This document shows, piece after piece, positions 31,267 to 43,003 of a DNA stretch of 64,000 nucleotides. Every line of letters begins with the position of its first letter. The first letter of the stretch is position 1. The position numbers were made by a program, and so were the translations under genes. A model generated the notes under the pieces. The model was not told the DNA's origin. It saw only the letters and a program-made list of their open reading frames with translations, and ran no database searches. Source of the stretch: Climacium dendroides (lineage: Eukaryota > Streptophyta > Bryopsida > Hypnales > Climaciaceae); NCBI GenBank assembly GCA_950106755.1, contig OX467083.1, positions 22,935,029 through 22,999,028 of the forward strand, read 5' to 3'.

Positions 31267-32439
31267 AGTGTCCTTGTGAACATCTGAAACTCATCTCCTT
31301 GAATACAGAGTCTCTTCTCGCGTGTTTTGTTTGATAGCAAAATGCATCGTAAACTACATCTCCGCCCTTTGGATGTTCAAAGTGTATACAGGAAGGAGTA
31401 GCACTGAGAGTAGCTAGCACAATTAAAAAGCATATGATATTATACGGACGTCCAAGGAAACGACAAGTACGAATTTTGGGTCTTTGGTCAAGTTTTTGGG
31501 AGGTCCTACGCATTTCATGAGCTCATTTGAGAATGCATTGATGAAGAACGTTCTCTAGTAGTAATTTCGTATGTTGCATTTGGTGCCGACACTATTTATG
31601 TGACGTTGTTCACTTCCTTCCACTCTGTAGAGAAAACATTATCGTAGTGTACTTTCTTGAACGGAAACGTTGTAGAAATTAAGGGTCCTTTCACGCAAGT
31701 AATCAAGCGTGAGTGAATGTCGTTGTGCCTGCTTGTGTGAGAGATAGTGCAAGTATTGTAGAGTGAATATACGGAGGGCTGAAATTGCATTGCAATGTGA
31801 AGCCGCACTATCTTAGAATGGGGAACTTTGTCTTCTGGTATTTATGGCCATGTCCATTGGGATTTAGGAGGGTAGGGACTATATAGACGAAAGCAATATT
31901 TTATTAAAATTGTTGTATTCCAATACTTGACCCTTTGGTGTTTATAAGTCCTGTGCGGTCTTTCATCTACACCTGTTCCAAATGTGAATGGGAAAATTGC
32001 GAATGCAATGCTACTATTTTAACGGTAGTTTCCATATGATCATGTCATTTAGTTGATGAAGGGGAAATCTTCATATATGCATCGTGAATCTGTAGTACTG
32101 CAAATTTCAATCAAAAATTGCACGACTTCTTATTGATTGCGTTGGATCCTTTCACAGATCCTGCGATGTGACTGTATCACATTTTGGTGTAGTCTCTATG
32201 TTAGGATTCTACAATAGGCCGCTCTCTTCATGTGCGTTCATTTTCTGGTGACCATGGTATTCAAGAGTATGGATTGACATTTGTAGAAGTAAGTGTCAAT
32301 TGTGCTTTCCCACTTACGTGTGTCTTTTGCAAAATGACTACACTATATATTCAAATTCATTTAATGTGTCATCTTTGTTGTTTTAGTTTGCAAGCATTAC
32401 ATGTGAAAATGAAGGAGACCATCTAAGGCATCCTCAGCA
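31267..32439. other. Spacer without recognised gene
   Basis: Short ORFs at 31034-31513 and 31596-31808 (minus) and 32232-32426 (plus) have no family features. The right end may be 5' flank of the tnp2 relic. Confidence 0.3.
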
Positions 32440-35400
32440 GGAAATAAGTTTGATACCTGGGCCCAATGGTGTCCCCCATTTTGAAGAAGCAAATGAGTCA
32501 GACACCAATATTCCTCATGTATAAGAGGAGTTCACATTCAATGATGGGGATACAATAATACCTAACCATGTTGAGGAAGACCTCATTGATGATCAAGAGA
32601 ACCTGTACAATATCATAGATGAGGTATGTAGCAATGCCGGAGTTGCAAGAAATGAAGAACGTGAAGATTTGAAGCTGTACGAGGGCTGCAAGATTGGGCG
32701 ATTATCGTTTATTTTTTTTGCTACAAAACATTAAGACAATGTGCCATTGGAGTGATGCAAGTGTCAACTTGTTGCTACAGTATCCATCCTTCTCCTAAAT
32801 ATTAGTTACGTGCACATTTAGAGGCAGTTGGAATAAGATCTAAATTGTAAACAACATTGACCTAATTCATCCCCAAATTACTCTCATGTTACTACCAACC
32901 TTCCTTGCATGGAGAGTACAGAGTTGGTATTGCATTTAATAGTATACTGAAAATAGGTATACCACATTCATGAATTACATGTTAACTAGTTGCACACTTA
33001 TGCTTTTATGATTGTAGTAATTAAGAATGTACCTCTTGACCATGAAAGTAGTTTTTATTTTGGGTATGATGCTCACATGGAAGAGTACAAAAGGGTGGTC
33101 ACCAAAACACATTATTTCTTGCTATCCTGGAAGTTTGGATGTGGATGACATACAAGCTATTTTGAAGGAACTGAGAAGTCAATAATTTTTTTCATTAGCT
33201 TGAATGTGAACAATAAAGTTGTTGGAGTTATAAATTGAATATGGAAGAAAAAGTAACTTGTATCGGAAGCGGTAGATTCGTGAAGATTGACAATTGATTT
33301 CAAAGGTCACAAAAGTGAACTGTGAAGGCACTTAAAATTGAAATTTCAACACATATAGAACTTGCTTATATGATTTTTTTTCATGATGCAGACTCTTGAA
33401 AGAGAAGGTGCTTCCAGAAAATAATAATGTGCTAGAATCAACTTGGGCAATGAAAAAGGCAGTATCGGAAGCAGGGCTTGAGGTTCAATACATTGATGCA
33501 TGCGTGAAGGATTGCATTCTATTTCTTGGAGAAGAGTATGAGAAGTTGGAATCATGTCCAAAATGCAACGAACCTCAGTATCGTGATGATTTGCAAGGCT
33601 CAAAAATTGTCGAAAGGTAATCAAATTGAATGCATTCTTTGTTGAACATTAGTGTTGTTGTTACTCTATTTTCATCTATCGTATGTCTAATGTTTTTGTT
33701 TCTTCTTGGTCTTAATAGGTATTAAGGTATATGCCATTATCATCGAGGATTGTCAACATATTTGCGAATCCCAATACTACATCACAAATGGGTTTTCATG
33801 TACAAAATAGAAATCCAGAGAAAATGATATCTATCCATGACTTTGAGGTTTGGAAACACTTAGAAGAAGTTCTCCAGTTTCAGCCTCATGATGTTTGCTT
33901 GGGAATGTGTATTGATCCTGTTAATCCATATTCACTACGGAATACATGTTACAGTGTATGTCCAATTTTCATGGTCAATTACAATTTGCCTCCAAAGATG
34001 CAGACAAAAAAGGCAAATTTGATTTTGACTATGGTAATTCCTAGAAAATATCAACCAACAAATATGAAGGTATATTTACAGCCCTTGTTAGAAGAGCTGC
34101 ATATGTTACGGACAATTGGTGTTCAAGTGCGTGATCCATCTAAACCTACAGGACAATTTTTCAAAGTGAAGGTGGTTAATCTATGGACCATTACGGATAG
34201 TCCAGGTCTTCAGCTATGTTTAGGTGAGTTCAAAGTTCCATGATTTCTTGAAATTATTTGGTTTTAGAAAATTGACAGTCTAGAATTAAATTTTTTCCAC
34301 TACTGATATGAACTATAAAGGTCTACTAGATGAGTCCAAAATTTTCTATAAAGAATTAAATGCATGAATGGGTTAATGAAGAAAGCATTCTTATTCACTA
34401 ACAATTTCATGGGGCCTTCTTTCAGGTATATTGTATATGTATGAATTTTACTTTGGGTGCATTCTTCCATTCCACTGTAATTGAATACAAAACATAGTCA
34501 AGATAAAAAATCATGCATTAGTCTAAAGTTTTGTTTATTTGAAAATTAGACCCTCTAAACACTAAAAAGGATGTTATTTGTGTTGATTTGAATGTACTAG
34601 GATTTGTTACCAAAGGAAAGCATGCATGCCTTACTTGTGCCGAAGAGTTGACCGCTCGTTTTTCTATCATTTTAAAGAAAATGGCATATATAGGATTCCG
34701 AAAGTTCTTACCAATGGACCATCCATTCCGGACATCTTTAAATTATTATTTTAATAGAAGACCTTAGTTGAGTTCAACTCCAACAAAGCACACTATGGAG
34801 GAGTGGAAAAAAAATGGAATTTGAGGCAAGGCAATGTGATTCTAGGAATGTACTATCTATCGGGGGTTTTGAACTTTCTTACTGGATCAAACTTCATGTA
34901 CCGCACTTACTGGATAGCATGCATGTAATTAAAAATGTATCATGCTCACTTCTGTTGCACCTTCTTGGAGAAAAGGACACTTTGGTCACCAGAAAAGACA
35001 TGAAAATCGATAATTCAAAGATGGATTTGTGGGAATCTAATGACTTAGGTGAATATGAAGCAGCACCATGGATATTGAGCCGCAATGAACAATTGCAATT
35101 TTTTGCATTCATGAATTCTGTAAAGACTCCTACAGGATTTGGAGTAGAACTATCGAATTCCCTAAACAAGAAAAGACCAATTCAATGGACTCAAGTCACA
35201 TGACTATATCAATATATTGAGGTATTTTCTGCCAATTGCATTGAGGGGCTTTGTACCGTACCCCCCGGGGTGTTGAAAGCCGTATCTCGTTTATCAAGAC
35301 TAGTTTGATGGATCACATCTAAAGAAATTAGCAAATCTGTCTCTAAGAGGATGCTAAAGAAGGGAGTTGTTGTCTTATGCTTGTTAGAAATACAATTCCC

Positions 35401-37480
35401 TACATCATTTTTTAATGTTCAAGTTCATTCACTATACCACGTTGTCCAAGAAATTCAAGTTGCTGGACCAATAGAAAATAGGAACATGTTTTTTGTGGAG
35501 CGATTCTTGAAAACTTTGAAAGGTTTTGTTCAACAACAAGCAAGGCCTGAGGGGAGCATGGTTGAAGGATATAGAACTCAAGAGGCTATAGGAAGATGCC
35601 AAGAAGTAATTGAAGGGTTGCAAGAGTATACAACAACAATATGGAAAAATGAAGAAAATCCAAGACAAACAGGTAAGGACTTCATACTTCATATGTTCTC
35701 AAATAATGAATGAGTGGAGGGTTTATTTCTAAAAAGTAAAGTAAAAAGATAAATGAAGTAGAAGATGAGGTTGAAAAGGCAAAGATTTTGGATTTGGTTG
35801 CATGAATGTTTTAATATAGTAGTAGTCAGTACCTATATGACGACAACCGACGTGATGACTACTTGCCTTTTTTGTATTTTTGTAATAAGGGAGGTGCTTG
35901 TGGGAAAGGGGAAAAAAAAGAACTTTTCGGGTTTACACAATGCTCAATACAAACAATTAATAATCATATGATCCTGACCTCTATTGCTATGACTCCTTGG
36001 GTTGAAAAATATAATGAGGTCAAACTACTATATGAAGCAAATGTTTCTTCATGGAGGTCAATTAAATATTAGAGGAAGTCAGGCCCTCATCTAGTTCATC
36101 CAGGATCAATTTTTGAATGGATCCAGGAAGCTGTTCGCAAAGTTGATGAAAGCGAAGGGGGAATTATAAAGGAGGTATTGAATCTAGCAGGTACAAGATT
36201 TTGACCTCCAACATGTATATATGTATAAGAGCATGCATGTGAATGTCTTGAAGAGTTTTCAACACAATAGCGTTATAGAGTAAGTTTCATTGTTTGTTGT
36301 AGTATTTCTGCAATTAGTTGATTAGTTTTAGTCTCAAAAGAGTGTGAGCAACTTCTAGTTCAATTGTTGTAAGTAATGATGAATTATAGAACAAGGCAAT
36401 GAATGTAGGGAAATAAGAAACGGAGAACTCTTTCAATTATCATGCCAAAATTTTAATGAACTATCCACAATTGAATTATTTAGTAATGCTACATGCCCAA
36501 TATTTTAACAATAACAATCGAACCGATTTTCCTTCTTGGCTGTAGAAAGTACGTTTCAATTGTTCAATGAATGCAACCTTAAAAATGTTGATAGATTGAT
36601 GGCAGTAACCTGAGGTGGAGTCATTATTGGAAGCAAAGCAAGTTAAATGAATTTATAATAGATTGAACGGTTTTTTCTTAATTGCCTATATGAATTGTAA
36701 ATTTTAATTTTGTTATTTGAATTCCTATATGTGTAGCTGGATGTCTTTATGAGGCCAGATCATACAACACAATGTGGGCATATGGGCGTTATTTTCGAGT
36801 GAACGAAATAGATAAACGCTTGAAATGATGCGATTCAGGAATAGCTGGAAGTTTTGAAGAGGGTGATAAAAAAGTCGACTACATAGGATTATTAGTCGAC
36901 ATATTGGAGGTGGAATATCCAACCTTAGACAAAGGCAATAACAACAAGGTTGTTTTGCTCTTTGTTGAATGGTACAAAAATAATGTGCGTTCTGATGAAT
37001 GTTTGTTTCATGCCATTAATACATCACAAGACTTATGAAGTGAATTCACCAAGTGATTAACCTTTCATCTTTCCAAAAGATGTTGAAAATGTATTCTTTG
37101 CGGCGAACTGTTTCTAAGATGGTTGGTATTTTGTCTTGCAACACAAACCAAAGTCATTCAATGTATTCGATTATTTGGAGGCTAAAACTTTTGATGATGG
37201 AAGACATGTAGGTGGATTGCATTGCGGCCAAGAAAGAGAGTCCTCTGAGCCTGAAAGCAATGCAATATATGAAATAGAATCCATACACTCAGATGCATCA
37301 ACAAAGGACTCAAATGATGAAGATTTGGATGGCATAGCAAGACAAAATAGCTTGCTTGGTGATGATTTTTTTTCCACAGCAAGTAGTCTCAGAGACATTG
37401 CTTTAGATGAACAAGAGGATTCGGACTATGAACAAAGGAAAACAAGGTACATATGCGAGGTTCCTTTTGTGAATTGATAG
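32440..37480 (+). pseudogene. CACTA (En/Spm) transposase tnp2 relic
   Basis: Broken pieces occur in family order. Acidic N-terminal part near 32.5 kb; 33396-33620 with the Cys module (YIDACVKDCILF, ESCPKCNEPQY); 33720-34243 with the transposase core (MCIDPVNPYSLRNTCYSVCP, YLQPLLEELHML, LWTITDSPG); 34600-34750 (GKHACLTCAEEL, FRKFLPMDHPF); 34814-35203 (LDSMHVIKN, the usual LDVMHIEKN). Across a frameshift near 35180 the text continues as GLKSHDYINILRYFLPIALR, and 35351-35713 is the DUF4218-type region (FPTSFFNVQVHSLYHVVQEI, RPEGSMVEGY). 36850-37480 matches the DUF4216-type C-terminal region (VVLLFVEWY). Frameshifts and stops separate the pieces. A full-length tnp2 is usually around 1,000 residues, so most of the protein is represented. 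Its 3' terminus may be the CACTA end at 43003. Confidence 0.85.
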
Positions 37481-40400
37481 TCTTCGTGGTTGCTCAGTTC
37501 ATATTTTGTGACTTGCATCATTAGACCATGGAACTAGGAAGGAAATTGAACAACAATCTTTTATGTGTGTAACAGGGATTTGTCAAGACTACGGTGAAAA
37601 TATGGAATCAACGAAAGCGTATTCCAATTTGTAAGAAATGTCTACCTTGGATTAGGCTTCTTGTTGTTTTTTTCCATATAGTAAGATGTAAGATACCTGT
37701 TCATCAAATGATTTACCATATCTAACTGAGTCCTCATTTTTTTGGGGAATTCATCTCTAAGGGATTTGACTAGTGGTAATTCTATTTTAAGTGATTAACA
37801 CTTTACTGTAGGTAAGCCTTCGTTTATAAATTTCATGATGCTCATGGGGCTTTTTAAATAATTTAATTGGATGTTATGGCATATAATGGAGCTTGTTATT
37901 GCTGTAATTTTGTTGGTATTATTTATGAATCCATCATCACAACAGTGTAAAGAACTACTTTTATATATCATGTTCTTCGTAGTCAGAATGGAAAAATTCA
38001 TAACACTGCTCACGTCCCATGGTTGGAATCTTCTTCCAAGGTCTTCCAGCGAACATCTTGAACTTGCTTGAGTTTCCAAATAGAGAGGCAGTAATTCTTC
38101 TCAACTGCAAGTTCTATAGTTGACGACGTTGGCATTCCTAGTGAGCACGGTGTTGTTAAAGGTCGCTAGATATTGCTATTGATGAGAATGGATTCATTAA
38201 GGTTTCTCAATAGACTCACTTTTCTTCACATGGTTAAGGAAGTAAAAACTTAGAATTGGCATTTTGTAATTACATTGAAGAGGCCCAAAGAGCAAATGGT
38301 GTCTTTAGATTGTTGTAATCCAAAGCAAAATGTAGAAATTACTGGACAGTGTTTGGCTCTTTGCTACTATTGTTGGTTGATTGGTTTGCAAAGGGAAGGG
38401 GCCTGGAAAAATAAATATATATCATTGTTTAAAAAAAATAATGAAATTTGACCAAGCCTAAAAAAATCACTTTCTAGTTCAGAAATGACTTGAATCAAAA
38501 AATAAAATAAAATCCTTCAAATTCACTATGATTAGAACTTAGCATTTTGAACTCATAGGTGAAAATTTGTAAAAAATCATGAACATTCAATCTACAATTG
38601 AATTTAGAAGGAATTTTCAATTTCTACTTTTAAAAATTATTGTAAAACATTGATTTGAATAATTGTTGATCTAACCATATGGGTGTGGTCTATTATAAAT
38701 CATACATTACAACTATTATTTGAGAATCATCATGAAATATTGATTTAAGTTGCATTTTACATGAAGTCTTTACAATTTTGGAAATCTTTGTCACCCCCTT
38801 GGTTCTTTAGGGGTTATAGGAAATTACAAGCTTCACGGAGATTTTAGAAGTCCATACCAATATTTTTGCAAAAATCTTGATTTTAAATGATTTTCAGCTT
38901 CACTAAGAAAACCTAGCTCCAATAATCTATTTCTTCTTTGATTTTAATTTTTTTCAAAATTATTAAAATGATAATTTGTGTAACACTTTCAAAAACGTAC
39001 CTTGAAAGGTGAAATTACACCATATTGTTTGCCACTATTATTTCCATTTCTCCAAAAAATTCCATACTATTTAAGCACATTTATGATGACTATGCTTTTT
39101 TTTTTATAGAACTTTTAAATTATATGAAATTGAATTTGATTGTTTGGATAATGAGGAAAATAGAAACTAAATGTAGATATATATTACTACCAATCCAAAA
39201 TATAAAAATTTAGAAGCATTTGTTTGATTGTGAAAAACTAATGAAATTTGATCAAGCCTAGATATGAAATGTCTCTTAAGGGTTAATCCATCAAAGATTG
39301 CATCGTCATTCCTTCATAGTGTAAGTTTTCTTTGGTACTAGTGTACATTGAGTCTTTGTCAAAACCAAAAAATAGTAGGAAATGATTTTCTAATTTTTTA
39401 ATTCACCAAAACTTTGGAATTCAATAACTTCCACAAAAGTTGTGTGAGAAGTTACATTAGTAGTTTGAATAGAAAGCTTTATAAACAAAGGAGTGCAAGG
39501 ACTTTGTTGGTGTAGTATTTGGATATAAGTTGTAGAAGTTATGTTTTTTTCCAAAATAAGAATTAAATTTCATTTAATTTTTAAATCAAAAAGTACATTA
39601 ATTTGACATCATATGTTGAAACGCCATATAAATGACATAGATCAAAATCTTTTTGCACCATAGAGCGCAAGGTTTTTATTTTGTGGCATTTGAACATATT
39701 CTAATAAAGTGTGGCTCTTCAAGAATAAAACATACCGTTAGTTTGGCTTCAATTTCCTAATTTCTTTGGAATCCAATGAACTAAGACCATGAAACAAGGT
39801 TTGTACACCCTTCCTTGCAAAAAGAGCTTGCCAATGGTATCAAAAAGACCAATGGGAGACTACAAATTTCTTAGATTCTAATGTCTTAATCCCTAAATGT
39901 CAAAGGCCTATTTTCAAATTCTTGGACTTTGCTCTAAATTGAACACGAAGCCAATATTTTAATAAGTTGTATTAATGTTTTTTGAAGTTGTAACCGTACA
40001 AATTGAAATTAGATATGTAAGAGATCACATAAGAAAAGACTAACCCCTGAAAAGATGGCTCCCCCTTCCAAAAATCCCCCGGTGAGTAAGAGTCGTCGAT
40101 TTGAGGTAAAAAAATGAAACCCCCTCCCCCACCGTTGATTTGGTTGGGAGGGGAAAATAATGGAGTCGTTCATCTAGGGCTGTTGTGGCCGTTTGATTGA
40201 GAAAAATTATATGGATTCAGATACGGGAAGGGATACTACATGGATTCAAATACAAGACATTGTATTGATACAAATGCTATAGGGATATGGATACAACAAC
40301 TATACAAATACAAATATGGAAGCTGTACGAATTTGAGATATCCCATATTGAATGGCAGTCCCTCCCCACCTCAAAACTACAAATGGGGGGATGGGAGGAT

Positions 40401-40599
40401 GGGGGGTTATTGTAATAAACAATTAGTTTTGATTTTCTTTTGAGATGATGGTCACAAAGAAGTACAGTATACCTGCTGGAACCTCTATGTGACTATTATC
40501 TCAAAAGATGGCAATATCATTTAGGGATTCAAAGATTATAATGTTAGATCATGAGGGTGTTAAAACTGGAAAAGTATCGTGAAGTCTTTCAATCATCTA
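37481..40599. other. AT-rich repeat-derived spacer
   Basis: No gene is seen. Phrases such as AATGAAATTTGACCAAGCCTA (38446, and again near 39240) indicate diverged internal duplications. 40040-40190 and 40350-40410 are C-rich/G-rich patches (CCCCCTCCCCCACC, GGGGGGATGGGAGG). Confidence 0.35.
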
Positions 40600-41044
40600 T
40601 ATACATGTCAAATCTAAGAAATTGGTTAGAACAAAAATATGAGGTTAAAGTATATAACATATATAACTCCAATTAATTCACGGTTTTTCAAAATCTCTTT
40701 TTGAATTGTTTAAATTGAATTTTTAATGTGAATGTTTCTCAAAGATCTAGTATAATTGAGGCTCATTTCCAAGAACCCTCAGCACTGCAAAAAGTCTAGA
40801 GTGCAATGGATAACCTTGCACAAAATTTTCAATAGAAAAATAGTTATCCAACATTTCCAAAATTGAGTTTTTGGTGCTAAAACTAGACTTTAAAAAAACT
40901 TTAAAAACATATGAACTACTAAAAAAAACTTGGTTAGCCTTTAAAGGGCCAACATGCGTTTTTGGTTAGTTTAGGAATTTTAGGGAGGTACATGTGACTG
41001 GAAAATTCCATATTTTAGGTTGAAATTTTAATAGAAGGTAGGTG
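40600..41044 (+). repeat. Dispersed repeat R2, copy 2, plus a foldback arm
   Basis: 40600-40940 is homologous to 30100-30480. 40930-41040 resembles the right arm of the foldback at 25216-25425 (AATTTTAGGGAGGTACATGT, then ATATTTTAGG). Confidence 0.55.
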
Positions 41045-41850
41045 CAAAGAATATCTTTCATGTGCACCAAATTTCTTGACATCCGGAAATAGGAGTCAAA
41101 GTTATGGCCTAATATGTTCCTTTTTTCAGTAACTGGGTAGTTTAGGTATATTAGAAAACATCTCTTTTTTTGAAAAAAATAAATTTAAATTGATTCTCTA
41201 AAGTTATATATACATGGAAAGTTTTGAATCATTCCATTTTGATCAATGAGTCAAAAATTTTGAGGACTTTCACTTTACGGATCACGTATTCAAAAATAAG
41301 CTTTGAAGTCAATTATTTCACTGAATTTTCAATATTATACAGGAAACAAATCTTACAATATACATTGTTAACAACAACATTACAGTCATTGGAATTGACA
41401 CGTTTCAGTTTCATAATTAAATTCTGAACACTTTAGTATTTTGAATTGTTTTGTACCTCTTTGTAATTGCTGTTTTTTCTTATATGTTGTACATCTCCAA
41501 ATGACTTGAAAATTACCATTTATGTAAACAACTTGTTTAAAAGAAAAAATCTAAAAGAGCATCACCATTTCAAACATTTTTCAATAGGACAGGGAGCTTG
41601 TGAAGTGCAACTGCCCAATTTTTTGCAAGGCTACAAAAAAGAATTCTGTCAATTCAAACCCTAATATCATGCAATCTGCATGGTGGACATTTTTGAATTT
41701 TTTTTCTACATCTTTTCAAACTAGAGTACTGCAAGATTCTATAGTTATATGTATCAAAAAGTTATTTTTTCAAAAATTTGGTACTTGTACTAGAAATGGC
41801 AATTTTTGAGCAATTTCAAGAAAAACATTGTCATGGAACTTTAGGGGTCA
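41045..41850 (+). repeat. Dispersed repeat R1, another plus-oriented copy
   Basis: Homologous to 26085-26990 and to the reverse complement of 8690-9500. Shared text includes AGTCAAAGTTATGG, TCATTCCATTTTGAT and CAAAAATTTGGTACTTGTAC. No coding capacity. Confidence 0.65.
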
Positions 41851-42358
41851 GGTTTTATTTTACTTTAAAATGTTGTCGACACCATAGTTTGGTGCCTCGG
41901 GCATTTAGGGATTACACAAAGAAAACAAACAAATGAATAAGTAAACAAACCTAATTGAAGGTGTTGATTCATCGACCGCTAAGTAGTAGCAAAGTCATTC
42001 ATTTATTATGTACTTGTTTGTCCATATTCAACCATCTGAAATTGCTATTCCATTCATCCATACAACAATTCCTCACTTTCAATTCATTACACTACAATAC
42101 AGTTTCACTTTAAATCTTTGATGATTTCCACGCAGTGCTGTAGTATTTCTGAGATTATTTTGAGAACACTATTTAAACAATAATTTCAAATGAATGTCAC
42201 AAAACCTAAAAATTACTAGAAAGTGCTAGGACCTATTTAATTACAAAAAATTTTAAAAATCACAAAAGGAAAATTTGAAAATAAAAAGAACAACATGATA
42301 AAAATAAGAGTAAAATTATAAACAATTGTCACTATAAACATTACATATTTTAATGCGC

Positions 42359-42499
42359 AATTTCATTAAAATGTCAATATTATTTTAAAATGACATTAGA
42401 ACAATTCACAACGGCTGTTCTAAATCTATACCTATCCTACATGGTGAAAATGGCACACCATCAAAGTAGCACTTGAAATAATGCCATTTTAATGAAATT
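42359..42499. mobile_element. Small TIR element (MITE-like)
   Basis: 141 bp with 15-bp terminal inverted repeats, AATTTCATTAAAATG at the left and CATTTTAATGAAATT at the right. The same terminal sequence bounds the inverted repeat at 51177-51410, suggesting one small element family. No target duplication was resolved. Confidence 0.5.
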
Positions 42500-42539
42500 A
42501 TCCATTTTGTATAAATGTAACAGAAAAAGTGTTGCTAAA

Positions 42540-43003
42540 CTTTGTGAAGTTCCATTGCAAATGCTAGCCTACCTACATTGTTGCAATGCCATTCCAAATG
42601 TAATGCAATACTTTTATTGAAACCATTGCAAAGTTTTTTAAACAAAATGTGCAAACATTGCACACCCAATGTAACACCCAAATTAAAACCATTGTACAAA
42701 TGCTAAAATAAGAATTGCAGGCATTGCAAAACCACTGCAAATACAATGCAATACATTAATTAAAACCATTGCAAAATAATTCATACAAATGATGCAGGTA
42801 GTGCAAATTCATTGCAAAGATGCTGCAATACTATAAAAAATATATTGCAAAGTTATTCAAACAAAACTTCCAAACTTTGCAAAACCATTGCAAAACCATT
42901 GCAATACTTAGACTAGAACCATTGCCAAGTTATTCAAACCTAAATTTAGGACACTGCTTAACCGTTGCAAAAACTGTTGCAAACTCGACACTCTCTTGTA
43001 GTG
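42540..43003. mobile_element. CACTA element terminus with subterminal repeat array
   Basis: The region ends in CTCTCTTGTAGTG at 43003, the reverse complement of a plant CACTA terminus (CACTACAAGAGAG). The preceding 460 bp is an array of the short motif CCATTGCAAA and variants (more than a dozen), matching the clustered subterminal motifs of CACTA elements. The downstream triplet is TAT. The other two MDR units read GCGTTTTATTGAGG at the homologous site, which supports insertion at a TAT. No matching left terminus was found in the window; the tnp2 relic at 32-37 kb is the obvious candidate body. Confidence 0.65.

Noticed and set aside
31034..31513. 159-codon minus-strand ORF
   Set aside because: It overlaps the right terminus of the GGCCGG-rich element and shows no family features.
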